DNA of 64,000 nt from Aquabacterium soli (lineage in GTDB: Bacteria; Pseudomonadota; Gammaproteobacteria; Burkholderiales; Burkholderiaceae_C). The notes under the pieces were generated by a model, which saw only the letters and a list, made by a program, of their open reading frames with translations, ran no database searches and had not been told where the DNA came from. Location: contig NZ_RSED01000007.1 of assembly GCF_003933735.1 (NCBI RefSeq), positions 124,001 through 188,000 on the forward strand, in the 5' to 3' direction. Below are positions 8,503 through 17,312 of the stretch, piece by piece; the stretch's first letter is position 1, and every line of letters starts with the position of its first letter. The position numbers and the translations under genes are program-made.

Positions 8503-11067
8503 ATGACGCATCCGCGCCGCTCGCAGGCCTTTCGCCAGACCCTGGCACTGGCTTTGTCGCTGACACTGGCCTTGCCACCTGGCGCTTTTGCGCAAAGCCT
8601 GCGCAGCCTGCAAGGTGGGGGGGCCAACCAGGGTTATGGTCAGCAGGACGATGCTTTCGAGCAAGGTGGCCTGGGCCTGTCCAGCCAGGGCTATGGCAGC
8701 GGCATCGGCCGCATGGATTCCGGCCTGTCGTCCGTGCCCACCATCCGCCAGGGGCTGCCTGGATCGGGTGATGAGCGCTGGAACAGCGCCACGCAGCGCG
8801 CCAACGGCCAGCAGCCGGGCGCCTACGCCGCGCCTGCCAAGCCGCTGCCGCCCAATGATTTCCAGAAGTTCGTGCTGGAAAGCACCGGTCAGGCCTTGCC
8901 TTTGTTCGGTGCCGGCTTCTTCGATGCTGCGCCCGACAACTTCAACCCCCAGGCCAGTGCGCCGGTGTCGGGCGATTACCGACTGGGCCCGGGAGATGAG
9001 CTGCAGATCCGCGGCTGGGGCTCCGTCGACATCGACGTGCGCGCCGTGGTCGACCGCAATGGCCAGATCCACATCCCCCGCGTGGGCGCCGTGCCGCTGG
9101 CCGGTGTGCGCTCGGTAGAGGCTGAGTCCACCATCCGCAATGCCGTGGGCCGCTACTACAAGGATTTCCAGCTCAGCGTGACCATGGGCCAGTTGCGCGG
9201 CATCACCGTGTACGTGGTGGGCCAGGCCCGCAAGCCAGGCGCCTACAACCTGAGCGGCGCCTCTACCCTGGTGTCGGCCCTGTTTGCCAGCGGCGGGCCC
9301 AGCGCCAACGGCAGCATGCGCAACGTGCAGGTCAAGCGCGGCGGCCGCACCGTGACCGAGCTGGATCTGTACGACTTTCTGGCCAAGGGCGACAAATCAG
9401 CCGATGTGCGCCTGCAGGATGGCGACACCATCACCATCCCGCCAGCCAGGGGCTACATCGCGCTGACCGGCAAGGTGGCCACCCCCGCTGTGTACGAGCT
9501 GGGCGGCGACAAGGACACCCTTGGCAGCACGCTGGCGCTGGCCGGGGGGCTGCCCGTGGTGGCCGATCCCAAGCGCGCCTACCTGGAGCGTGTGGATCCG
9601 AGCAAGAAGCCGGCGCGATCGGTGGAAAGCTTCGCCCTGGATGCGGCTGGCCTGAACCGCCCGCTGCGCAACGGCGATCTGCTGACCGTGCTGAGCCTGA
9701 GCCCGGAGTTCGGCAATGCCGTGACCTTGCGCGGCAATGTGGACCAGCCCGTGCGTGCACCCTGGCGCGAGGGCATGAAGATCCGCGATCTGATCCCCAG
9801 CAAGAGCTACCTGATGTCGCGTGCTTCGGTGCAGCGGCAGAACAGCGTGTTGCTGACCACCGAAGAGAAGCAACGTGTTGAGGACGGGTATCAGTTGACC
9901 CGTCGGGCGCAGGATGCAAGTTCGCCGCGCGCATTCCCGGGTGATGCATCTGGTGCGTACGGCAACGGCGCACCGGGCCAGCCGCTTGATCGCCCAGGGC
10001 CGCGACTTCGTGGAGAAGGCGGTGTGCGCGAAGTGCGGGACAACGCCGACACCCTGGCCGAGCGCATCGGCAACCTGGTCGATGAGATCAACCTGGAATA
10101 CGCCGTGGTCGAGCGGGTGGACAGCCAGAACGTGACGGTGCAACTGGTGCCCTTCAACCTGGGCCGTGCGCTGGAAGACGCCAACAGCCCCGACAACCTG
10201 GCCCTGCAGCCGGGCGACATCGTCACCGTGTTCTCCGTGACCGATGTGCGCGTGCCGCAGGCCAAGCGGCAGGTGTTCGTGCGCATCGAGGGCGAAGTGC
10301 GCCGCCCGGGCATCTACCAGATGAACCCGGGTGATGGCCTGTCCAACCTGCTGGAGAAAGCCGGCGGCCTGACGCCGGATGCCTACCTGTTCGGATCGGC
10401 CTTCTACCGTGAAGAGGTGCGCCAGACGCAGCAGAAGAACCTGGAGCAACTGGTGCGGCGCCTGGAGGCGCAGACGCAAACGCAACTGAGTTCGTCGGCG
10501 GCCAGCGTGTCGGCGGTCAGCGGTGATGCGTCTGGTACGGCGCGGTTGCGGCTGGAGGCGGAGGCCCGGGCGCAGCAGCAGGCGTTGGAGCGGTTGAGGA
10601 ACATCAACCCGACGGGTCGCATCATGCTGGGGCTGCAGGCGGACAACGCCACGGTTGACGCCTTGCCGGATGTGCGCCTGGCCAACCAGGACAGGCTGGT
10701 GATCCCTTCGCGGCCTGACTTTGTTTATGTGCTCGGCTCGGTCAATACCGAGGCCTCGATGCTGTGGCGCCGTGGTGGTACGGTGCAGGACTACCTGAGC
10801 CAGGCTGGGCTGACCAGTGGGGCGGACAAGGATGAGCTGTTCATCATCCGGGCCGATGGCAGTGTGGCTTCGGGCAACAACAGCAGCAGCTGGTTCAATC
10901 GAAGCATCACTGGGGCTGCAGTGCAACCAGGGGACCTGATCGTGCTGCCCGAGAAAACCGATCACGAGAGTGCATGGAGCGTGTTCACGCGCAATGCCAA
11001 GGACATCACGCAGATCATCTACCAGTTCAGTCTGGGGGCTGCGGCGATCAAGACGTTGAGGGAGTGA
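8503..11067 (+). CDS. Large SLBB-domain polysaccharide export protein (Wza/GfcE-like)
   Basis: This is the predicted outer-membrane/periplasmic channel for exopolysaccharide. The start at ATG 8503 is chosen because a clean signal peptide follows at once (LALALSLTLALPPGAFAQ), giving 854 residues. A Poly_export (PES) domain begins at about residue 155 with DYRLGPGDELQIRGWGSVD. Several SLBB-like repeats follow, for example GITVYVVGQARKPGAYNLSG, YIALTGKVATPAVYELGG, VFVRIEGEVRRPGIYQMNPG and FVYVLGSVNTEASMLWRRGG. A hydrophobic C-terminus ends in FSLGAAAIKTLRE. It is more than twice the length of E. coli Wza (about 380) and has no lipobox cysteine, matching the long multi-SLBB export proteins. The Wzz-like gene follows after 22 bases. 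Confidence 0.92.
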   Translation: MTHPRRSQAFRQTLALALSLTLALPPGAFAQSLRSLQGGGANQGYGQQDDAFEQGGLGLSSQGYGSGIGRMDSGLSSVPTIRQGLPGSGDERWNSATQRANGQQPGAYAAPAKPLPPNDFQKFVLESTGQALPLFGAGFFDAAPDNFNPQASAPVSGDYRLGPGDELQIRGWGSVDIDVRAVVDRNGQIHIPRVGAVPLAGVRSVEAESTIRNAVGRYYKDFQLSVTMGQLRGITVYVVGQARKPGAYNLSGASTLVSALFASGGPSANGSMRNVQVKRGGRTVTELDLYDFLAKGDKSADVRLQDGDTITIPPARGYIALTGKVATPAVYELGGDKDTLGSTLALAGGLPVVADPKRAYLERVDPSKKPARSVESFALDAAGLNRPLRNGDLLTVLSLSPEFGNAVTLRGNVDQPVRAPWREGMKIRDLIPSKSYLMSRASVQRQNSVLLTTEEKQRVEDGYQLTRRAQDASSPRAFPGDASGAYGNGAPGQPLDRPGPRLRGEGGVREVRDNADTLAERIGNLVDEINLEYAVVERVDSQNVTVQLVPFNLGRALEDANSPDNLALQPGDIVTVFSVTDVRVPQAKRQVFVRIEGEVRRPGIYQMNPGDGLSNLLEKAGGLTPDAYLFGSAFYREEVRQTQQKNLEQLVRRLEAQTQTQLSSSAASVSAVSGDASGTARLRLEAEARAQQQALERLRNINPTGRIMLGLQADNATVDALPDVRLANQDRLVIPSRPDFVYVLGSVNTEASMLWRRGGTVQDYLSQAGLTSGADKDELFIIRADGSVASGNNSSSWFNRSITGAAVQPGDLIVLPEKTDHESAWSVFTRNAKDITQIIYQFSLGAAAIKTLRE

Positions 11068-11089
11068 CACCCTGCGTATTACCACCACC

Positions 11090-12226
11090 ATGGATGCGGA
11101 TATGAACCAAGCCTCAAAGGGCGCCGGCGACGACAACCAGCTGGACGACCCTCTGGGTCAGTTGCTCAGCAGGCTTCGCGACGAGAGCAAGACCTTTGTC
11201 ATTGTGGTGGCCGCGGGGCTGCTCCTCAGCATTGCCGTGGTATTGCTAGTGCCTAGGTATTACGTGGCCAGCACTCTGCTGCTGGTATCTCAGCCATCCT
11301 CCAACGGCTCCTCAGGGGCGGCTGCTCAGCTGGGCGCCTTGGTCGGGCTGCCAGGACTGGGCACCACCAAGTCCCCTGAAGAAATGTATGCGGCGCTGTT
11401 GCGCAGCCGCACCATCCAGGACGCCATCATCGGAAAATTCTCCCTGCAGGGGGCCTATCAGGCCACCACGCTGGCCGAAACCCGCTCCAAGCTGGAATCA
11501 CGCACACAGATCACCGCTGACAAGAAAACGAGCCTGATCGTGGTGTCGGTCGATGATCAAAGTGCGGAACAGGCCGCTCGGATGGCCAATGCCTTTGTGA
11601 TCGAACTGCAGAAGATGCTGTCCAAGATTGCCATCACCGAAGCACAGGAACGGCGCATGTTCTACGAGGCTCAGTTGTCCAAGGCCGCCTTGGACCTCAA
11701 AGCTGCGGAGCTCACGTTCCGGCAGTTGCAGGCCGAACGTGGCATGGTCGTCAGCGAGTTGCTTGCGGAAGAGCAATCGCGCACTTCCGCGGAGTTGCGG
11801 GCCCGCATCACGGAGAAGGAAGTGCAGCGTGATGCCCTGGGGCATTTCGCCACGGCTCGCAACCCGGATGTCCAACGCCTTGACACAGAGATCGAGGCTT
11901 TGAAACAGGCTTTGCGCAAAGGGGAAGAGGGGCGTGGGCAAGGCAAGGTGTCCGGCAGCGGCATGGACGCAGTACAGGCTTATCGCGACATGCGGGTGCG
12001 TGCTACCGCGCTTGAACAACTGGTACGCCAGGCAGAATTGGCCAAGCTTGATGAGGCCCGTGAAGGCCCCCGGTTGCAGCAGATCGATGTGGCTACGCCA
12101 CCCGAGAAGCCTACTAAACCACGCAGGCTGTTCTTGGCGGTCGTGGGTGGCATTGCGTCGGTCGCACTGGGAGCGGTGGCTGCCCTTGCGCGCTCTCGCT
12201 GGCGTGTGCGCTCCGTCTCACCCTGA
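11090..12226 (+). CDS. Wzz-like polysaccharide co-polymerase (no kinase domain)
   Basis: This inner-membrane protein is predicted to set chain length and link the polymerase to the export channel. The 378 residues show a first membrane segment (about 36-55), a periplasmic Wzz domain with long helices (about 60-330) and the Pro-rich motif ATPPEKPTKPRR. A second membrane segment follows (about 345-365). This is the classical PCP fold. The protein ends shortly after the second segment, so no Walker-motif tyrosine kinase is fused to it. Starts at 11090 and 11102 are both possible; neither has a strong ribosome binding site. It sits between the export gene and the flippase-like gene. Confidence 0.9.
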   Translation: MDADMNQASKGAGDDNQLDDPLGQLLSRLRDESKTFVIVVAAGLLLSIAVVLLVPRYYVASTLLLVSQPSSNGSSGAAAQLGALVGLPGLGTTKSPEEMYAALLRSRTIQDAIIGKFSLQGAYQATTLAETRSKLESRTQITADKKTSLIVVSVDDQSAEQAARMANAFVIELQKMLSKIAITEAQERRMFYEAQLSKAALDLKAAELTFRQLQAERGMVVSELLAEEQSRTSAELRARITEKEVQRDALGHFATARNPDVQRLDTEIEALKQALRKGEEGRGQGKVSGSGMDAVQAYRDMRVRATALEQLVRQAELAKLDEAREGPRLQQIDVATPPEKPTKPRRLFLAVVGGIASVALGAVAALARSRWRVRSVSP

Positions 12227-12255
12227 GCCGTCGCTCGGCCTCGTCTTACATCATC

Positions 12256-13653
12256 GTGCTTGAACGCTTTGGCTTTGTGCTTCTGGATGTAGCGCTGAAG
12301 CTGTTTTTCTTCGTGTTCACTTACCAATCCAGCATGTTGCTCAGCAGGCCTGATTTCGACCTGCTGTCCTACTTCCGGACGACCTTGACAATGTGCGTAG
12401 GGGGGCTCACTTCGACTGTTGGCATCTACTACCTGGTCTATTCGAGAAGGATAGCAAGTGAGCGCCCTCATGCCTGGGTTTACCGCTTCACGCCGGCGAT
12501 GTTCTTCATTTTGATCTTCCTGATGCTGCTGGCTTTGCTGATCCCGGGGGCGAGACTGTTCCAGATCGACGGGATACTTCGCGGTATGGGCGCGGGACTG
12601 TTCTTCCTGGCAATCCTGGTGTCTTCGTTGGCCCAGGTCATGTTGGTCTATCGCAAGGCACTGGGGCGCCTGGGCCGGGGGCGCGTGGTGTGTGCGTTGT
12701 GCGGCCTGCTCGTATCCGTGGTAATAGGCGTCGAGCTGTTGAGGGGCTTCGGATTGCGGGGGGCCGCCGCTTACATCTGCCTGGGCTATGGGGTGCTGCT
12801 CCTGACCATGTGGCACGTGGGCTCGAAACAGGCGGACGATCGGCGCCCTCCCCTTCGATGGCGACGAGAGGCTGTGTTGGCATGGATCACTGTGCGCCGC
12901 TTTCTTCTCCCCAACTTTGTCGAAACGCTGTTCTCCATCATGGCGCCTTGGCTCGCGGTCTACTTCATGGTCTCCAATGCGGGCATGGGTGGCGTTGGTC
13001 CTCTGCTGTTCTATCAAGCGTTGGTCGGATTGCCAGTCTTCATGGTTTATTCATTGACCTTGAATGGGCATGCTCGTTTTGACGTGAAGGATCAGGGCAT
13101 GATCCGCACGCTCCGTCTTGGCCGCGTGGGTTTCGTCGTGTTCTACGGCGCCATTGCGCTAGTCGGCGGTGCGTTAAGCGACGAACTGAGGGCGCTACTC
13201 AAGCTGGATAGCGTGTCCGTTGTCTCCGCGTTCTGCCTTTTTGTGGCGACCATCCTGCAGGCGGAACTCGTCATGAAGGGCATGGTATTCAAGAAGGCAG
13301 GGGAATCACGGCGCACCCTTCGGCACAATGGCGTTTACTCGCTGGCGCTGTGCCTGTTGTCGTGGGGGTTGACTCGCCTTCTGGGGCACGAGGGATACGG
13401 CTTGGCCTGTCTTTTGGCCTGGCTGCTGGCCTACCTGTATGTGAACTGGGATTTCAGGCGCACTTTTCACATGGCCGCGCAGGCTCTGTGGCTGGACGTG
13501 GTTTTAATCGCCATTGGTTTTGCCTGTCTGCTCAATCATCATCGCGTGCCAACGGCCCTACAGGTCAGCGTGGTGTTGGCGGTGGGCTTTGTGCTGTATA
13601 CACGCCTCCATCGTTCAATGGTCAGGGGGGCGCATGAGCCAACGGATCCATAG
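12256..13653 (+). CDS. Polytopic membrane protein, Wzx-like flippase candidate
   Basis: This 465-residue protein has roughly 12 hydrophobic segments spread along its length and short charged loops. That fits the oligosaccharide flippase (Wzx/MOP) fold, which moves lipid-linked repeat units across the inner membrane. There is no diagnostic short motif, so the call rests on topology, length and position beside Wzz. No other Wzx candidate is seen in the exopolysaccharide locus. Translation probably starts with GTG at 12256. The last 20 bases overlap the acyltransferase gene. Confidence 0.65.
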   Translation: MLERFGFVLLDVALKLFFFVFTYQSSMLLSRPDFDLLSYFRTTLTMCVGGLTSTVGIYYLVYSRRIASERPHAWVYRFTPAMFFILIFLMLLALLIPGARLFQIDGILRGMGAGLFFLAILVSSLAQVMLVYRKALGRLGRGRVVCALCGLLVSVVIGVELLRGFGLRGAAAYICLGYGVLLLTMWHVGSKQADDRRPPLRWRREAVLAWITVRRFLLPNFVETLFSIMAPWLAVYFMVSNAGMGGVGPLLFYQALVGLPVFMVYSLTLNGHARFDVKDQGMIRTLRLGRVGFVVFYGAIALVGGALSDELRALLKLDSVSVVSAFCLFVATILQAELVMKGMVFKKAGESRRTLRHNGVYSLALCLLSWGLTRLLGHEGYGLACLLAWLLAYLYVNWDFRRTFHMAAQALWLDVVLIAIGFACLLNHHRVPTALQVSVVLAVGFVLYTRLHRSMVRGAHEPTDP

Positions 13654-14218
13654 GCTGATCGAAATGGCGCTGGCCTTGTCTTTCAACCGAAGACTGACCC
13701 TGTTCAAGGGCGCGAGGCTGTTCGGCCGCGTTCGCAAGTCCGCTGAATCCAGGGTGACGCTCGGGCCGCATGCCCGGGTCGATGGGCTCGATGTGCATGG
13801 GCGCGGTACGCTTCGGCTTGGCGCTCGTGTGGAGGTGAAGAACCTGTCGATTGACTTCGGCCTGTCGGATGGCATGGTCGACATCGCAGACGACGTGTAC
13901 ATGGCCGATGGCGCCAAGCTCATTGTCTTCGGCAGGCTGTCGATCGGCCCTGGCTCCATCTTCGGACCGGACGTGGTCGTGGTCGATACGGTGCATCGGC
14001 ACGGCGTGGGCGTGCTCTTGCGTACATCCGGTGTAGACGTGCGTGACGTCAGCATTGGCAGTAACTGCTGGATCGGTGCCCGCGTGTCGATCATGCCGGG
14101 CGTGCGCGTGCACGACGACGTGGTTGTAGGCGCGGGCAGCGTGGTTACGCGCGATTGCTCGCGCCATCATGTCTATGCAGGTGTACCCGCGAAGATGATC
14201 AAACCCTATGAATCCTAG
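13634..14218 (+). CDS. Hexapeptide-repeat (left-handed beta-helix) acyltransferase
   Basis: This is a predicted O-acetyl or other acyl transferase acting on sugars of the polysaccharide. The 194 residues contain the isoleucine/valine-rich hexapeptide ladder of left-handed beta-helix enzymes. Clear examples are IGSNCWIGARVSIMPGVRVH and VVVGAGSVVTRD, and the common C-terminal AGVPAKMIKP is present. A histidine in DTVHRHG could be catalytic. I chose ATG 13634 (MSQRIHRLIEM), since earlier in-frame starts lie inside the flippase gene. It overlaps the flippase by 20 bases and the next gene by 11, so the operon is tightly coupled. The acyl donor and acceptor cannot be read from sequence. Confidence 0.85.
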   Translation: MSQRIHRLIEMALALSFNRRLTLFKGARLFGRVRKSAESRVTLGPHARVDGLDVHGRGTLRLGARVEVKNLSIDFGLSDGMVDIADDVYMADGAKLIVFGRLSIGPGSIFGPDVVVVDTVHRHGVGVLLRTSGVDVRDVSIGSNCWIGARVSIMPGVRVHDDVVVGAGSVVTRDCSRHHVYAGVPAKMIKPYES

Positions 14219-15317
14219 TCCGATTCTTGTGCATGATCTGGCGTCCCTGGCCGCGCTGCATGGGCGGGTGGAAAGCTGCGATGAACTCATCGTCGATGCA
14301 CGCGCGCTCAAGCAGTACGGCGTCTTGCGGCATGCCTTCAAGTATGCCCAGTGGGCCTTGAAGGATGGAGGGCGGCTTTTGGTCACCGACGAGCCTGCGC
14401 GCAGCCTGCTGTTCACAGCGCAGCGTGTGGACTTTTGGCAGGTACGCCATGAATTTTTCAAGTCCGTCGGGCAGACTTTTCTCACCGAGGCTGTGGACGA
14501 TGCACGAGGCGAGATCAGGGCGGTCAAACAGGTGAGTACGACCTTGCCCGACGGGCTGAGCTTTGGCGTCGTGTTTGGTGGGGGCGTGCATGACGCGGCG
14601 CTGTTGCTGGAGGCCGTCCAATCCATGGCCACGGCGTCGCGGGGCCATGAATCGCGTGTAGAGATACTGGTCTGCGGGCCGCTTGATGAGGAAGGGTTGG
14701 ACCGACTGCGTCGGTATGCCCCGGGAATCGACATAGCAGTCATTGACGGCGATCTGCCTGCGCAGGCCACGCGCATACCCTTGCCCGAAAAGAAGAACCG
14801 CCTGTTCCAGGCGGCCCGTTACCAGGCCGTCTCCATCAGCCATACGCGCATAGCCGTCGGCACCGACTTTGTCTCCAGGGTGCTTTCGCAGCATTTCGAT
14901 GTGCTGGCTCCACGGGTGGAGGTCGAGTGGCAGGGGCGTCGTGTGCGCTACCTCGACTACATTCTTATCGGCTCGTATGACGTCGCGCGGCGCAACCGAG
15001 CCAAGGCACTGGGGGGCTTCTCGGCGGGCGAGAATCACTTGGCGATGATGAAGCGCCGCGTGGCATATGTCGATGGTGGCATCATGCTGTTCGACAAGCG
15101 CCTGGTGCGGGGTCTTCCGTTTAACAGCGATCTGGCATGGAGCGAGGCCGAGGATCTGGATGCTTGCGGTACGCTCTACCAACAAGGTGCCCTGATCGAC
15201 CACGATGCTTCCCTACTGTGCGAATCCAGAGTGTTGAAGTTCTCGCCAGTGGCGGGCCCTGTATTCAAGCTGACCTGGCCTTTGAAGAAGCGCCTGATCC
15301 AGCTTGGGTGGTATTGA
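14208..15317 (+). CDS. Probable glycosyltransferase with methyltransferase-like N-terminal segment
   Basis: I do not recognise a named family. The 369-residue protein seems to have two parts. Residues 1-90 (DELIVDARALKQYGVLRHA, then LKDGGRLLVTDEP) look like the last strands of a class I methyltransferase but lack the SAM-binding glycine motif. Residues 105-369 look like a GT-A glycosyltransferase. They have a hydrophobic strand (LSFGVVFGGG), a central region, and a C-terminal pattern YVDGGIMLFDKRLV, then W-S-E-AEDLD, as in GT2-like enzymes where a glycine pair and acidic residues line the acceptor site. Its position among polysaccharide genes supports a sugar-transfer role. It starts at ATG 14208, overlapping the acyltransferase stop. 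Confidence 0.55.
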   Translation: MNPSPILVHDLASLAALHGRVESCDELIVDARALKQYGVLRHAFKYAQWALKDGGRLLVTDEPARSLLFTAQRVDFWQVRHEFFKSVGQTFLTEAVDDARGEIRAVKQVSTTLPDGLSFGVVFGGGVHDAALLLEAVQSMATASRGHESRVEILVCGPLDEEGLDRLRRYAPGIDIAVIDGDLPAQATRIPLPEKKNRLFQAARYQAVSISHTRIAVGTDFVSRVLSQHFDVLAPRVEVEWQGRRVRYLDYILIGSYDVARRNRAKALGGFSAGENHLAMMKRRVAYVDGGIMLFDKRLVRGLPFNSDLAWSEAEDLDACGTLYQQGALIDHDASLLCESRVLKFSPVAGPVFKLTWPLKKRLIQLGWY

Positions 15318-15390
15318 GTTCCGGCAAGCACAAAAACGAGGGGCATGTGAGCCTGTCATGTGATCTGCTAGCGTTTGCTGCACTTGTGTG

Positions 15391-16422
15391 ATGAAAAATC
15401 GAATCTTGGTGGTGGGATTCAACTTCTCATACCACGATGAATATTCGGGCTATGGGCGTCTCATGAAATTCGTCCAGGGATGCCGTGTGTTCGATTACAC
15501 GTCGATCTTTTCGGATGGCAACTACTCCTTCGCGGGAGCAGTGGTCAGGCGATTGCTGATCGAATTGATGACGGTCCTGAAGGGGTTGAGAGTGGATGTA
15601 GTGCACTACATCTATCCGGAAGGAACAGTGTTCATCTCACCGTTGGTGCTCAAGCACATCTTCGGAAAGAAGGTCGTGATGACCTTCCACCTATCGCCCA
15701 AGTGGTACAGCACCTACCCCGCGCGAGAGAGCCTGTTGAAGAAATGTGCCAGGCGCTTCTTCCAGGGCTTGGCCTACCGTTGCGTGAAGACGTGCGATCA
15801 CGCCATTTCGCTGACCACGGATGCGGCTGCTGTCTATGCGAAGGCCTATGGGCTGCGGGGCGTGTCGGTGGTGCCTCACGGAATTGTCGTGGGGCCGCAG
15901 CCTCCGCCCAAGTTAGTGGTGGACAAGCAGGTCTGCATCGTGGGACGCAACTACCGCGACATTGATTTCATCAACGCCGTGCTTGGGAACGAGCGCGCGC
16001 ATGGCTACACCTTTCATTTGGTCGGCGTCGATTTTGACCGGATCTATGCTCCAGCCGGGGTAGCGGTGCATGTCCACAGGGAACGTCTGAGCCATGCGCA
16101 ATATGCCGAGGTGCTCGACCGGTGCCTGGTGATGCTGCTGCCGCTCACGTTCGCCACCGCCAACAATGCCATCCTCGAGGCTTACCTGCACAAGGTGTTC
16201 GTGTTGACGACCCGCGCCGGCATGAACGAGGACTACCTGTCCGACACCTTGTACGAGGTGCAGGATCCACAGGCTTTCTTCGACAGGGCCGACAAGCTGT
16301 TTGCAGGCGCGGCTGGTGTTGAGATCCAGGAGGCACTGATGCAGGCCCGGAAGTCGGCCACTGACCGGTTTGGCTGGCCAGGCGTGGTCCGGCAACTTTA
16401 TGTCATTTATGATCGTCTGTGA
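15391..16422 (+). CDS. GT-B glycosyltransferase
   Basis: This 343-residue protein has the two-domain look of GT-B glycosyltransferases. The N-terminal Rossmann half opens with RILVVGFNFSYHDEYSGYGR. A linker near VSVVPHGIVVG leads to the nucleotide-sugar domain with VCIVGRNYRD. The acidic contact is in ANNAILEAYLHKVFVLTTR, a weaker form of the GT4 EX7E signature. It probably adds one sugar to the lipid-linked repeat unit on the cytoplasmic face. The ATG at 15391 is preceded directly by an in-frame GTG (15388). The 73-base gap from the previous gene holds nothing I can identify. Confidence 0.72.
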   Translation: MKNRILVVGFNFSYHDEYSGYGRLMKFVQGCRVFDYTSIFSDGNYSFAGAVVRRLLIELMTVLKGLRVDVVHYIYPEGTVFISPLVLKHIFGKKVVMTFHLSPKWYSTYPARESLLKKCARRFFQGLAYRCVKTCDHAISLTTDAAAVYAKAYGLRGVSVVPHGIVVGPQPPPKLVVDKQVCIVGRNYRDIDFINAVLGNERAHGYTFHLVGVDFDRIYAPAGVAVHVHRERLSHAQYAEVLDRCLVMLLPLTFATANNAILEAYLHKVFVLTTRAGMNEDYLSDTLYEVQDPQAFFDRADKLFAGAAGVEIQEALMQARKSATDRFGWPGVVRQLYVIYDRL

Positions 16423-16471
16423 TGTACCACGACCTAGATCGTGGTGGCTTCATTCCTGATCGGGAGCAAGA

Positions 16472-17311
16472 ATGCAGTTTCGTCCGTGGTGGGTGACGAT
16501 GACAGCCAAGCTGGCTGTTTCCAGGTTGCCGGTGGGTTACAGAACATGGGCCAGGTTTGGGGTTTTCCGCCACGGGGGCATGGACGATGGTTCCTATGCC
16601 ATCAGCGTCTTCAATGCCCACGTACGTGCTGCGGGCCTGGTGCAGTTGCAAGGGGCGCGCATCCTGGAGATGGGGCCCGGAGATGGCGTGGCGACGGCGC
16701 TCATCGCCGCATCGCACCGTGCCAGCGCAGTGCTGGTGGATGTCGGTGATTTCGTGGCTCATGACCTGGCGCCTTACAAGAAACTTAACCGGCAACTGAG
16801 CAGCCATGTTGACCTGGAGGGCTGTACCGACTTGGCAGACCTGATGTCGCGCTGCCATGGCAGTCAGTACCTGACGCATGGGTTGGCATCTCTGAAAACC
16901 ATCCCTACTGCTTCCATCGATTTCCTGTTCTCCAACGCCGTGCTCGAGCACGTGGACAAGGACGAGTTCGCCGATCATGTGGTGGAACTCAAGCGGATCC
17001 TCAAGCCCGGAGCTTTGATGTCCCACGAGATCGATTTCCGTGATCATCTCGGCGGCGGTAAGAACAACATGCGCTTTTCGTCTGCAACCTGGAACTCCAG
17101 GCTGTTCAGGTCTGCGGGGTTCTACACCAACCGCATCGCCTGCAGCGACATGGTTGGAATGTTTCTGCGCGAAGGCATGCGTATCGTGCAGCAGGAAGCC
17201 AGCCCTCATGTCGTCGCACCGCCACCCAGGCGCGCGTTGGCACCCGAGTTTCGCGCGATATCCGAGGCGGACCTCAACACTGCGATCCTCAAGATCGTTC
17301 TGTCGACTTGA
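16472..17311 (+). CDS. Class I SAM-dependent methyltransferase
   Basis: This is a predicted methyltransferase, perhaps O-methylating a sugar of the polysaccharide. The SAM motif I is ARILEMGPGDGVATALIA (about residues 63-80). An acidic post-I contact (VLVDVGDF) follows, and the motif IDFLFSNAVLEHVDKDEF is typical of Methyltransf_11/25 members. The 279 residues include a C-terminal extension of about 70 residues beyond the core. Its stop is followed after one base by the ATG of the next glycosyltransferase, so the genes are translationally close. The substrate is unknown. Confidence 0.8.
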   Translation: MQFRPWWVTMTAKLAVSRLPVGYRTWARFGVFRHGGMDDGSYAISVFNAHVRAAGLVQLQGARILEMGPGDGVATALIAASHRASAVLVDVGDFVAHDLAPYKKLNRQLSSHVDLEGCTDLADLMSRCHGSQYLTHGLASLKTIPTASIDFLFSNAVLEHVDKDEFADHVVELKRILKPGALMSHEIDFRDHLGGGKNNMRFSSATWNSRLFRSAGFYTNRIACSDMVGMFLREGMRIVQQEASPHVVAPPPRRALAPEFRAISEADLNTAILKIVLST

Positions 17312-17312
17312 C

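Noticed and set aside
9397..11136. 579-codon - strand frame
   Set aside because: It is the mirror of the SLBB export gene; its R/H/Q-rich product has no domain.
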